Assembly: GCA_022747635.1 (NCBI GenBank)
Contig: JAKTNV010000014.1
Coordinates: 9,621,110 to 9,685,109, forward strand
DNA length: 64,000 nucleotides
From: Hetaerina americana
Lineage: Eukaryota > Arthropoda > Insecta > Odonata > Calopterygidae
Reading direction: 5' to 3'
Below are positions 36,601 to 48,719 of the stretch, one piece after another. The notes beneath the pieces are model-generated. The model ran no database searches. It was not told the DNA's origin and was given only the letters and a program-made list of their open reading frames with translations. The position numbers and the translations under genes were made by a program. The number at the start of each line of letters is the position of its first letter. The stretch's first letter is position 1.

Positions 36601-37320
36601 ACATACACTCATGTAGAGCGTTATGTGGTGTACGCATACGCCTCCATACCAAGAGGAAGCCTGCGGAAAGGAAATGGGGGACGACACTCTTGCCTTAAAC
36701 ACGGGGATAACACTACACAAACGCCTCTCTTCGACCGCCGCTGGAATCTCTCATTAATTCCCCTTCGACTAATGCTCCCTGACCCCCTCCGCCTCCTTTC
36801 TCTATTTCCCTCAATCCCTCCTCACCTTACTTCCCTCCCCCCCGTATCCCTTCGAACCCACCAATATCCACTCCATCCGCCTCGCGAGGCCACATATTAT
36901 CCACCACGCCACGCCCCTTTTACCTTCTCATCACACTTTCACTCTCGCCACCCACCGTCCCGCCACTCCCCCTCAACCATAATCAACATCAGCCACCTCT
37001 TCCTCCCCCCCCCCCCCCCCGCATCCAGGAATGGCCGTGTTGTCATCGTATATTGACTCCCATTTCGGCGTCCAGAAATCATTTTTAATCACCTCTGGCC
37101 TCCGCCCCCGCTAGATGAATCGCCTGGCAGTGGGGAATAGCGCCACCGCAGGCTTAACACGCCGCCCTGGGAGGGAGGTGCAAAGTGGAAAGAAACTCGG
37201 AGAAGATAGGGGAGCATTGAACGCTCCGAAAGGTATGGTTTGCAGCTTCCCTTAAAGTTCGTCGTATCGGTCAACGAATTACAACGCGTGCTGACCACGA
37301 ATTTCTAACCCCCTCCGCTT
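36600..37320. other. C-rich island with a 16-C run
   Basis: From about 36730 to 37020 the + strand is pyrimidine-rich and ends in a run of 16 C (37005-37020). 37080-37320 is GC-rich with several CpGs. The 143-codon frame 36625-37056 (+) is dominated by Pro, Ser, His and Leu, as any C/T-rich sequence would be, and it spans the C run. I therefore treat it as a composition artefact, although a promoter-proximal island cannot be excluded. Confidence 0.4.
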
Positions 37321-39295
37321 CGTCTTCTCCCTTCATCCGTTTAATAACAAAAGCGCCAGGTACGGGGATAAAAGGAGAAAAGAATTAATGAGCACCAGTG
37401 GCGCAGACGGAATGATTAAAGGATACCTTATGACTTAGAGGACAGTTATCGAACGAGGAGGAAGCCACGGAATAATTACCTATCCGGTTAATTTTCAGCT
37501 TGGTGATGATCAAAGGTTGGAAGCGTATACAATACGCAGTTGAAAAAAATTGCATGTATAGACAGGAAGACCTAAATCAAAATGATTCAACTTCTGATTA
37601 AGTCTTTTTTGTGAAAGTTCATTTTGAATTCCATGATAAAGATAAAATTTACCATAGAACGCCTACCCATTAATTCACACGTGTGCTACTTTATTTTCAT
37701 AACTCCTAAATCAGACGATTACATATATTAAATTTCTCAGGGAAATTAAACAGAAAAATGAAAAATATTTTGACTCCTTTCATACAAAAGCTTCTACTAT
37801 ATACTTTTATCTAATAATGATTTTTTTATTAGACTATAGTTTATCCCTCGGTGTCATATTTGATTTTTTGTAGTATGCAACTTGTTGTTGGTACTCACTG
37901 TGTCGAAAAATGCTCACATTATAGAAAAAATTAATAAAGGACGCGGTGTTTTAAATATGTGCATCAAAGAATTCCATAACAAAAAGTCATAGAAAAATAT
38001 TGCATTAAAAATTAAATTTTAAAGTCATAGTTTCATTATTAAGTGGTTTAAATATTCGTGAATGACGAAATTTATATAGTCTGACATTTGTATTTATCTG
38101 ACTAATTTTCTTTACTTTGAAAATAAGGGATTCCAACAATTGATGGGCAAAAATGAAAGCAATGGCAAATTTAATAAATCAGAGATTGAATTTGGAAACG
38201 AACACCTTTTGCAGTTTCTTTACCTTATTACTTGCGAATGAAGTTTGCGGGTACACGTACACACTATGAAGTCATCCCTTTTTTAAATTCCAAAAAATAT
38301 GGTCTCCGTATGAAATTATACACATCATTCACTCGTTTGCAATCTGTCACCATATAAAAATACTCAAATATGTTGGTGACACTCCTGCTTCAAAACCCAC
38401 ACATATATATTATTTTCTCCCGAAGCGCAGCTTAGAGTGGCGAAAATATGGAACTCCAGTCAGACGGTTGTTTACCCAGAGCCCGCGAGCTAGCTTGCGA
38501 ATCAGCAGGACAAGCAAAATAAACATCCGAAAATTTACGGTCCTTTTGATGTGGCCCCGTGCTTCGGAGAACTTGTCAACCGCAACACTCAGTGCATTCA
38601 TTTTTGGAATGTCCATCAATTCCTGCATTTGTTCGTGCTGTCCATGAAGTAACCGTACCCTTCTCTTATTTTCTCCATTATTTTGAGGTGGCCAACGTTT
38701 TACGCCATTTCAACTTCCTTGCCGCGAGCATTAGCAATAAGCGCTTGCGGTTATCACATACGGAGTGCCATTTCATGACTAATTCCCTTCATTTTCACAA
38801 TGACCTAAAAAGCAACTAATTTTCTCGTTGGTGGCTAGGATGAAAGTCAATAGAAATTTAAAAAATGCGCAGATCCAGAAATTATAGTCAATGCTGAAAG
38901 TAAATCAAATTTTTAATATTGAAAAATCTAGATATTACGAAGATAACTTTCAACTAATCAAATTTTTGGTCGATCATTAGTATTGACTTATTCCTCAAGT
39001 TGTGCAGCCTTGGCGAGTTAGAAGGTCTTGCATGTTCTGATGAGTTCTGCTATGACTCAACTGCTGGGAGGAACGATTGAAGTGATCTGGAGCCAGGTTT
39101 AAAACACTATTAAGGAAGGTTCGGAGGACTAATCCAACTATCATCCTGCAAATACATTATGGTAATATGTAATAACACTATAATTCCTGACACTAAGGGT
39201 CTCTTAGTGGATGTGGACGGAAGGGGCAAAGTTCGCGGTCATCCCCTCACGAAAGTTTTGCTAAGTCAAATGAATCATAACATAAGCGAAAAAGT
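37321..39295. other. Unassigned AT-rich stretch
   Basis: Nothing supportable. A 72-codon minus frame at 38410-38628 starts MQELMDIPKMNAL, faintly like a transposase C-terminal stretch. No catalytic block, repeat ends or longer match could be found, so it stays unassigned. Confidence 0.4.
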
Positions 39296-39299
39296 AGAA

Positions 39300-40530
39300 C
39301 CAGTACGGGGCGAACAGGAACATGGAAATTTAGGTTGATGCCGAATATTTTACCGTTACCCCCTCAATCACAGTCTTAAACTTTCCATCGGCAATCGCAA
39401 TTCTCTATATCCGTCCCTCCTGCCTCGTTTGTATTTCTCTCAACAGCCCCCTATTCTTCACCAACATGCTAAGTATTCTTCGTCCTTTCTGTTTCACCTC
39501 TCCCATCCTTCTCCACACTCGCCTCTAAAAAGCCTCCAATCTACGACTATCGCCTTACTTAAACGACCATGTTTCCGCGGCGAACAAAACCACGCTCCGC
39601 ATTAAAGCTTTTGTTAATCTTTTCTTAACATCCTTACTCAACGGCTAAGTCATCAAATTCCTCCTTCTAGTGAAAGCTTCTTTGCCAAAGGTATTCTTAT
39701 TTGGATGTCCCGACAACTTTGACCACTTCAGTCAAAACTCTTCCAAGAAAGTTAGATTGTTCTACCCGCTCTAGTTTTTGTCCTCAAATTGTAACTATAC
39801 CTTAGACTTCCACCTGATCGAAAACCAGATAGTCTTTTTGTGTACCATTATTGTCATACCATACCTATTACACTAATGCGCTCAGAAACGATTGAAACCC
39901 CTTGGTAGACTAAATAACTAAAACCTGATCATTTGAAAATCTTATTTATTTCATAAACTGCTCGATGACTTTCATTTCTATCTCCTGCTCCTCCCGTGCT
40001 TCTTTTATCATTCCATTAACCTATACGTCGAAAAGCACGAGTATAATGGACAGCTTTTTCTATTTCCTATTCCTAATACTGCCCATCCCGACTCTCCATC
40101 TGCCACTCTCACCCGACTGTGACATTTACAAGTTGTGGATAAGTTGCCTATCTCTCCGACCTACTCCAATCTTCTGCAGTACGTTAATTTACTCTATCAA
40201 ATGTCTTTTTGAAATCTGCTGAGCAAATAAATACAGCCTGATCATGTTTCTTCCAACTAATGAGCTCACTAATTGCAAAGGTATCACGGGTACATCTCAA
40301 CTTTATAAAACCAAACTGATCACATCCTAGATTAATAATTTCTCCTCTCCATCCTCTTGTTGATGATCTTAAGCACCATTTTGACTTGCGCAAATTCAAA
40401 CTCCTTCTTCTTTCACCCTCACATTCGGCTGCCTTTCCCTTTTTCGAATGGGAACTAAAACTAATCTAACGAAACATTCCGGTCAAATCCCTCCCGTATA
40501 AATGCTACGAATTAGTCAATTAAAACTCTT
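39300..40530 (-). mobile_element. RTE-like LINE fragment: reverse transcriptase, decayed
   Basis: Minus-strand frames give KKGKGSRM and KMVLKIINKRMER (about 40480-40330), then CDQFGFIKLRCTRDTFAISE (40330-40270) and FKKTFDRVN (about 40210-40184). Next come KIGVGRRDRQLIHNL (about 40170-40130), YVNGMIKEAREEQE (near 40000) and IRFSNDQVLVI at about 39940-39910, where FADD is expected at the catalytic site. Then GQKLERVEQSNFLGRVLTE (about 39790-39730), LTKALMRSVVLFAAETWSFK (about 39620-39560), LEAF, VWRRMGEVKQKGRRIL and KTVIEG (near 39360). The order matches RTE-like arthropod reverse transcriptases. The changed catalytic residues plus many stops and frameshifts mean it is inactive. The 5' endonuclease is not present. 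Confidence 0.85.
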
Positions 40531-41075
40531 CCTTCAACTTTTTCCTAAACCCTTAAGCAGTTCCTAAAGGATAATGTTTATCCATTAAAATGTATACCTG
40601 CCCCTTATTAAATTTCAGTTTCCTTAATGTGCTTTCATGCAATATAGTCTCGGCCTGAGCTAAGCCCATTTGGGTCGCGTTCCCTTTCTGTGCCTAAACG
40701 TTTTGTCCAAATATCTTAAATACTTAGATCATTAATGAACTCTTGCTATCTTTTGAATCATGTTTGATATGATGTATAGTTTTCCTATCGTATATCTAAC
40801 AGCGTTTTTCCGTTCTTACTTGCTTGTAGTGCTTTCACCTTTGTGTACGGCAATCTATTCCACCCAGTGCACAAAATGTGTTCATCGTGATACTACTGTC
40901 CCACCAAATGTTGCCCGGAACTAAACACTCAACGTAGCTGAGCTATCAAGGGAGCAGGCTCCGCCACGAATGGCTGCAGTACCGCGCCTAGTTTCTCATC
41001 TGACCCATTATAGCTTAGCGTTCGATCTCCTGGCGGTCCCTAGTACGAGGAAAGCTGCCTACCTATAAGCGATCG
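40531..41075. other. Unassigned; possibly more of the adjacent LINE
   Basis: Directly upstream, in minus-strand sense, of the reverse transcriptase relic. It may hold the worn linker between endonuclease and reverse transcriptase, but no motif could be read. The part from 40880 to 41075 is slightly GC-rich and unrecognised. Confidence 0.3.
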
Positions 41076-41530
41076 CATGTGGCCCCTTTAGGGAAGGGCT
41101 ATTTGCCAAATCTTCCGACGAAATCCTTATGGGTCTCCCGCGCCTCGCACCTGCTCTTCCCGCATCCTGAACCAATCCTAGCCACCCGCATTCTCTCCCA
41201 CAACAGCGCAATTACCATACTCTTCACTCCAACACCACTTTACTCGATTAATCGATTTTATCACCTGAATTCTCTGGATCTCACATTTTTCTTCCCTCCA
41301 GAAAAATTCCTTCAATTCCCTGATCGTCATATTATCTCTTACGCCTCACCTCGAATTGACGACCATTTTACTCACGTCAATTCGTCTTCGGCACCTCTGC
41401 CCAGGGGCCCAGGGTTTTCCTTGCCCCCCTCTCTTTCTATCTCTCTCTTCCTACCCACCTCTTTCTCCCCTCGAGCGAACGAACTTCCAAACTCCCCCTA
41501 TCCCTCGGGGAACGCCATATGAGGCTGAAA
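41076..41530. other. C-rich, pyrimidine-skewed island
   Basis: The + strand is C/T-rich, ending near 41550. The 147-codon frame (41079-41522) and the overlapping 82-codon frame (41356-41604) are rich in Pro, Ser, Leu and Phe in two different registers. That is a sign of composition rather than coding. No known domain. Confidence 0.4.
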
Positions 41531-43440
41531 CGGAAGCGCCAGCCGGTCCACCCAGGGACTCGACTAACGCAAGTGGTCTCTTCCTCACAAAAAAAGCAAA
41601 ATAAGGTCCATGCAAAGAACGATACAGTGGGTCAATGGAGACACCAACTAATATTATTTCTATTCTAGCAATGAAGATTTGGTTTCTTTAGCAGCGATCT
41701 CCGTCGGGATATACACCGTACTTTAAGAAAACCTCAGGTAAAGATTCAAGTAATATGCAACATATGTTAAGTGGGAAATTTTACTAATTTTCTCACGTCG
41801 TGGAGATAACAAATAAAGTATTAAACAAAGAAAAAAGAACTTTAAGTTTAATTCAGAGATTATCGATAAACTGATCAATCTTACAGCCAAAAACTTATCG
41901 TTTTTACTCTACTTAAGCTATATGATGCATTATTTTTCGATAATAATTCCTCTGCACTAAAATTGAAGATGTACGCCTAAATACCCGCAACATATTTCCT
42001 TTTTAGGGTTATTTAGCTTCTCGTCCGAAATAAGTTTATTCAGAAAATACTCCTGATACAAAAAAGGGGAAGTTATTTCCCTTAAATTACACACTACATT
42101 TAGTTTTGCCAATTTTTTCGGAAAACCGGCCGACCTATGATAGTTTGATCAATAAGAGCGACAACGTTAGAACATAAAAGGTTGGTGATAACGGTATTAA
42201 ATAATACAGTACCTGTATATAATTTGTTCCATATAATTTGGGATGAGGAAGTCTCATTAGCTTATCAAGGCCATAAAATCTTTCTTAATTTTCTATTTCC
42301 TTCAATTTGTATTTATTCCAATAATGTAATTATAATATAAGATATGAAATAGCTGTATTTTGTGATATCTAATTTTTTTCAATTTTTGCTATAAAATGTT
42401 CTTACCGATGAATTGTTCGTTTACGCTTGAAAAAGCACAATACAAAAAGGGGCTGGTTAGTTCAAAATATGAAGTGGTATAAGCCGCATTGAATTCCAAT
42501 ATAATCAAGTAAAGGGAGCGAAGATTTGCCTGACGACCTGATATTTTAATTTCAAAGTTTCAGAGTTCGACGTTATGAAAACTCATGTCCAGGAATCCCA
42601 ATTCCTGTGCCTCAATACGTAGACAATGAATAATTTTATAAACATGTACGTGATGATGCGGATGGTATATGAGACCGCTTGTACAAAAATAAAACAGTCG
42701 TGACACCTGTCAAGTTTTTTCTTCCTCCACACTCATATTTATTCGGTTACACTTTCCGGGCGTGGAATTCGGGGTCTGCAAATTAGGTGCATCAAATTTA
42801 TTTCCTTGATGAATTAGAGCTTAATCCACAAGGTTGAAGGGCAAAACACCAAGCATTCAGAATGGAGTGGACTGTGTATTTCATTGTTTCACTGTTAAAT
42901 CTGACCCCATAAAAGACAAACTCCCATGTTTGGATGACCACAGATGCATTCCAAATTGATGGGACTCGACGATCGAAACCCATAGAGCCTATACGAGCCT
43001 ATTTGAAATAACTTATGTATTACAGTCATTAATGGCAGGCAAGTCAAAGAGGGATTTCACATCACCAAGGAGTCAAATACTTAATGTCAGCTTATTAAAA
43101 TGATTATAGGTTTAACTCCAGCATTGAAAAATTCTTGAAAATTTAATTGTGAAGTATTTGCCATTTTACGGCGAGATATGTGTTCCACTGGCTAGATTAA
43201 GGATGATGGTATACCCTGTTACATTCCAAGCGTTACTCCTTTGACTTCCCGAAGCAGGACGCTCTTTGCTCACCACCCTTGCTCCAAGAACTTTAGCGAC
43301 TGGGTCACCAGGCTGCCTGGTGCCAACGGGTAGTCCCCGTGGAGAGAAATATCCTAAGAATTGCAAAACCCTAGAAAAACAACACCAAATATTTTGAGTA
43401 CTGCCTTTTTCCACTCCCGCTATCCCCCAAGGACTTAATC
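41531..43440. other. Unassigned AT-rich stretch
   Basis: No recognisable feature. Two minus-strand frames at 42798-42983 and 43166-43414 lack motifs. Confidence 0.5.
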
Positions 43441-43790
43441 TGAAATGTCGACCAGGTTCTTTCAGCCACTACCGCCAACTCGACCCGCCCACCTCCGAAT
43501 ACCGCACTTTTCGGCCGCTCTGGAGAAAGAGAGAGAGAGAGAGAGATAGAGAGGATGGATGGGGGAGAAAGAGTGGAAAGAGGAAGGGAAAGCTGGGCTT
43601 GCGCGGGAGCGGAAGAGGAAAGGGTAAAAAGGGACGCATGTTGCTCTCACTCCTCTCATCCCCCTCTCGCACATACCAACACACAAACACAAGCAGTCGT
43701 CTCCCCTCTCTTCCCCGGGAGGGGGCCGTGGGTGGTTAGAAGGAAGGGGAGGAGAGGGCGGGTGAGAGCGGACGACGCTATCTGCACTAC

Positions 43791-43853
<63 letters not shown>

Positions 43854-44340
43854 CATCGGGGAAACGTCCCCGCCTAAAACCACCTCCCACCCATTCGCAA
43901 TCTCCCCTCGGCCCCGCTGATCCCTCTCTCGCTCTCACCGCCATAATCCTCCTCCTCCTCCGCCCCTTTCCTCGATTTACGATCCTCCCGGATATCCAGC
44001 CCACGAACCGCCGGCTTCTCCAACCTCCCTCCCTCGCACTCCCTCCGCCCCCTTCCAACCCTCCCACATCTTCCCTCGCGCGAGCCCTGAGGCCTTTGCT
44101 CTGCACCCACTCTTCCCCTCCGTCACCCTCCCACCCCACACGCCTCGCCCACAACCCTTTCCCTGGCTAGGGCTCGCATTTTTATATATTATTTCCTCAG
44201 CCCACCTCTTCAAGATCATTTCTTACGCTTCTCCTCCCTTCTGCTCCTCCATCTCCATTCATTCCCCCCGATCATTTCCCCCTCCTCTCACCGTTCCAAA
44301 CCCTACTCTCACGTCACCTCGTACTCATAACCTTCTCACT
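43441..44340. other. CpG-containing, C-rich island with dinucleotide repeats
   Basis: This 0.9-kb block is the most GC-rich in the window, with many CpGs. It includes a (GA)n patch near 43525-43555 and a long (TC)n tract. From 43850 to 44340 the + strand is C/T-rich. Overlapping frames of up to 230 codons (43462-44154, -) run through the dinucleotide repeat as Arg-Glu repeats and are low-complexity in every register, so they are not called genes. It could be a promoter-associated island, but no TATA, initiator or exon is evident. Confidence 0.45.
43794..43847. repeat. (TC)n microsatellite
   Basis: About 27 uninterrupted TC units, flanked by pyrimidine-rich sequence. On the minus strand this is (GA)n, the sort of sequence bound by GAGA factor in flies and able to form triplex DNA. 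Confidence 0.98.
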
Positions 44341-47300
44341 CTCCCCAATCTGTACCTCGTGGGCTCATAGGGACGAGCTGGGTCAAGAGTTTTAATTTTT
44401 TATGCAAACCTTGCATTTAAAAACGGGAGACGGTGAGATTATGGGGGGGGGGGGTTGACTTCTCTGCTCGTTAAGATCGATCACCGGCAATTAATCGAAG
44501 ATGATAACACAAATGGAAATTCTAAATGGCAAAATGACGTTCGTCGAGAATATGTTTTTTTGCATTTTTTTCGAGATTCTTTCTTTTATAGAATTAATCT
44601 TTAGCAGGGTCAAAAATTAATCCATCAAATATGAAAATCTATGAGTACAAAATTCATATGTAATAGTACCTCAATTTTAACAATCAGTATTTAAAGAATT
44701 TTTCAATTACTGGACATTTTCTCACGATTGAAATCGACAATTATGCTAAGGCTAAAATACGGTAAGTGTGGCAAAAATAATTTTCCCATTTTATCAGGAA
44801 TACATATTCCGTCATTCTTAATAAATAACATATGCCGCAATGTTTTTTTATGTCTCGAAATTGAATTTTTCTTTCAATTACATTAAAAAAAGGAATTATA
44901 GTCAATTCATCGTGTGCCAAAATTAACGGGATGTATGCTATAATTAATCCTTATTAAATTGGGTAATTTCTAAGTGAAATAGGTCGATAAGTGCCATGAA
45001 TAGTTGTTCCTTATGTGTATGAGCAGAATGTTATTGTAAGGGGAGGAATTCTGAGCAATCCAAAGGGAGAGATTTTTGAAATGAAATACGAGCATCCGTC
45101 CAATTTTCCGGTACCCCGATCGCATAACGTGCACCGACGAAAATCAAACAATGGTTAGATTACCTGACTTCCGAACGCTCAGCACCCGGGGGCAGAGCCA
45201 GCCGAAATTCACAGGTGACGTAATGCAAAGGTAATGAGCAGTTATGGCGAATATTCCAAGAATAGGTGTTTCTCTAGGTACTACTAATTATTATAGACGG
45301 AATACCGCAGCTTTAATCAGGTTTATGATTTAACTTGGAGAAATTATAATAAATCATGTTTAATCATGCTTGCTCGATTTGCGATTTCTCATAATTAAAA
45401 GGCATGGACAGAAATTATTATAATGGCGCATATACGATAAACAAATATGATTTCAGGGATGTCTATGAGGAAAAAATAAGATCGGAATCATATGAGAACT
45501 ATTTTGTTACAATGATATTTTTTAATCAGATTAATTTTAGCTGGAATAATGCGTATTTGTTTCTCTGGAACGTAAGAATTTGAGTTTTTCGGAAATAACT
45601 TGAAGCTATCTGATCGATTCTTTAATCATGATGATAGTATAGTGTACGCCTACAGGGTCAAGGCAAGTTTTATTTTTGATGAATTATTGGCAATGAAAGG
45701 AGAAAACTAATGGATTTTTAAAGATGCCCGCGTTTATACCCAAAGGGGCCCACCAAGACCAGCCTAAAGCTCTGGTGAGTGACTCCTATTTTAGTGCCAA
45801 AATGTGTAACATTCAATAGTGATATGAATCATCCGGACATTATGCGTATCTTAAAAAAAGGGAAATATCTAAAGATGTAAAATTTCAAGGTATAATGACA
45901 GTAATCATGACACTATACTATACCTTTAAGGTAAAGGAAATAGGGGACCTCTCTCATAATAAATTACATGTTTCTTTTGGGAGGCAGTTTTTCTATGTTA
46001 TGACTGAAAACTCTTATTTTGTGTTAGAACAAGTTTACTAACTGGTCACCCTCTTCACCGAGAGAATAAACAAAAAAGATCCATTATTACAACTGTGCAC
46101 ACATCATTTACTTCAGTTGTTATGAGCATATTTGCTGGATTATGCAATGCAAGAGGACAAACGAGTCGATATAATCTCCCCCTCCCTTCCCTACGGGAGT
46201 GGGGGACTCAATATCCTTGACCAATTTCATTCATGCGACAGTTGAGGTGGGTAAAACATAACCAAATTCCTGAAACTTGTGAAGTTTTCTAAAAACAATT
46301 GCACCACATTGATAGAAATAAACTCCAAGAAGAGAATAATTCAAACTTGTAAGTACCTGAACTTGTAATAACTTCATAAAATCTTCTAGCTTCAAACTGG
46401 ACAAGTGGATTTGTAAAGAACATGGAGATGTATGAAAGAGGATTGATTCTACAGCATATGAAAGTTTCATGAGCTCCATCTAGCTAGCTAGAGATCCATG
46501 CAGCTAAAATATACCGTGTAAAATCATCAATTTTTGAAATTAATTTTTGCCATTCATTTATTATTTAGCAATGCATTTACATTTATTTGGAATATTTGAG
46601 TCTCCAACCTTTCAAGTATTAAAAAATAAAAGTGAAAAAAATTGGAAATGTACGCGAGCGAGTTGTGGATTGCGAGTAATCACCTGGTAAGAGTGAAGAA
46701 GAGATATTACTCAGCACAGATATTATATCAAGTCGGGTCATTATTGACGCCAAAAAATATTATTCAACAACCCAAATATTCTCTCCTGCGCCGTACGATA
46801 TGATAGGAAATAAATGGTTCCGTACTTTTTTCGAGACTTGCCGAGGAGTATAATCGCTAACTGTCAACTAAAAAAACACTAGAATCTACAAAAATATTTC
46901 ATGATAATTAGTACAGGTAGATTTTTTATAGACTGCAGGAAAAAGTAGATAATACGTGAATTGAGACCTTAAAATTTTCACTGGAATCATCTTGGAATTT
47001 AAATGTTTTTACCGATACGCTTAGTTTGTAGCTTAATCATTTGACAAAAAAGACAGATGTTTTCTACACCCGGACTCAGGTACAATAATTCCGACATGAA
47101 TTGCAAAAATCCAATGAATGCGAAATGGATACAAGGTGCAAAAAATATTTGATTTTTATCTCACAATGAGCGACATCTAAACCTCAATCCACAAGAGGAT
47201 TAAGAAGCCCAGCCGGAATATGGCATCTCAGCCAAGTGTCTCCCGCCTCGGTTCAGCCTCTGCTTTCCCCTGTCACTCTTCCCTGTCACACAGGACCTTA

Positions 47301-48230
47301 AATGTCAGCCGTTTTACTGACGACAGTTTTCGCTCCCCTCAAATCCCTCATCTCGGTCCTATCCCACAATCATTTCAGTTTACGCCATAGCACCACCCTT
47401 CAATGAGGTGGTGGTCTCGACCGCGCGCCGTCGAGTAACACCGCTCGCCGTTGCCTTCCAACGAGATCTCATTGTCAGAATGATTAAATCAAGGGATTTT
47501 GAATACACTAAATTCAACTATGATGACCGCTTTGCTCCAGCTAACTTCTAAACTTCCAAGCTTTGAGTCTATCACTTACCGTCCCTAATCATCAAGTGAC
47601 ACGCACTTGAAAGCACTATGTTTAAGTTCACCGTTAATCCAAACGAGTTTGAGCTAAGGCGAGTAAATTTCAACTCAACCTTCAGCGATTATCTGAATTT
47701 TTAGAGTTCGGATAAATGCGTCTCTTCTCAGAAAAGCAAAATTATTGCAATTTCAATGGTCTCGTAAATCTCATAAGAATTTCAAAGTGGTATTAAAAAT
47801 TAAATAATTAACTTGAACTTGAGTTAGACGATAAGTTTCAAGTGTTAGAATCCACAAGTCAAAACTTGATATAACCCAATCTACTTACTAGATTATTGTA
47901 GAATACTCACCAGTATTTTTCATTAAACTTGAATAGTCTTGGTCTGCAGATATCAGTTCTTCCTCAAGCAAATTGAAAGGCAAAATATACGCTGTGCCCT
48001 CGTCCTATTTTCTTAAAGTTTAAATGACATAGCTACAAAACCTATCTAAACAGAGAAAGGTTATTATTAAATATTGAGTAAGCTTGGCAAGCGGAGGTCA
48101 TGGATATTACAATAAAATGAAACATAGAGGAACATTCCGGTCAAAAGGAGGTTTCAAATAGTAATTCAAAAGGTCTATACAAAAATGAAAACTACTTAAT
48201 TTTTCGGGATAAACCAGTTTTTTCTCTCAA
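44341..48230. other. Unassigned AT-rich stretch
   Basis: A 12-G run occurs at 44443-44454. A short GC-rich, CpG-containing patch sits at 47220-47470 without a recognisable frame. Otherwise AT-rich sequence with no supported gene, RNA or named element. Confidence 0.5.
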
Positions 48231-48233
48231 TAT

Positions 48234-48709
48234 TTCAAAAGTATCTCCTTTTAAATTGACGCTTTATTCAACGCTGATCGAGTTTGTTGAACCATCGCAA
48301 CTGGTGTGATTTTTCCAACTTTGTAAAATAGGCATATTTATTTCCGCAACCACCTCCGAATTTGAATTAAATCTACCACCTATCAGCCATTTCTGTGTAT
48401 TGAGGAACAGATCGTAGTCCGAGGAAGCCCAATCTAGAGTATAGAGTGAGGAAATGAAGGAGTTGGAAGCGTAACTTCCTCAACCTTCCTCAACAAGCGG
48501 CCACAACAGCAAAGGAGTGATCTGGTGAGTTTTCGTGATGGAGAAGCTCTTTTTTGTTGACCAGTTGCAGACGTTTTGCTTGCAACTCAGATTTCAAACA
48601 GGCTACAGCACCTGTGATAGTAAGTAGCTTTTCCACATTGGTAATGAAGATTATTCCTAGCTACTGTGAGCGATCGTGGCACCCATTTTGCATATAGCTT
48701 TCTCATGCC
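48234..48709 (-). pseudogene. Mariner transposase remnant, third lineage, internally deleted
   Basis: On the minus strand the sequence opens with GMRKLYAKWVPRSLT (48709-48665), the end of the second helix-turn-helix region of a mariner transposase. After unreadable sequence come LLHHENSPDHS (second catalytic block, with Glu for the usual Asp), LDWASSDYDLFLN (third block, for SPDLAPSDYHLF), IGGRFNSNSEVVAEIN, and finally NLKGDTFE at about 48257-48234. About 160 codons remain where roughly 215 are expected, so part of the core, including the first Asp block, is missing. Stops and frameshifts are frequent. The wording of the motifs differs from the mariners at 5.7 and 18.2 kb, so this is another lineage. 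Terminal repeats were not identified. Confidence 0.8.
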
Positions 48710-48719
48710 TAAATGAAAA

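Noticed and set aside
36625..37056. 143-codon frame ending beyond a 16-C run
   Set aside because: Low-complexity Pro/His/Ser sequence from C-rich DNA, continuous only because the C run preserves the frame.
38410..38628. Possible transposase C-terminus (MQELMDIPKMNAL)
   Set aside because: Only a few residues resemble a mariner C-terminus. No catalytic block or terminal repeats were found nearby.
40860..41075. Possible ribosomal RNA fragment
   Set aside because: The slightly GC-rich text resembled structural RNA at first sight, but no conserved rRNA segment could be matched.
41079..41522. 147-codon frame in a C-rich island
   Set aside because: Overlapped by another open register with the same biased composition and no recognisable motif.
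43462..44154. 230-codon minus-strand frame
   Set aside because: It runs through the dinucleotide tract as Arg-Glu repeats, and other registers are equally open. Composition explains it.
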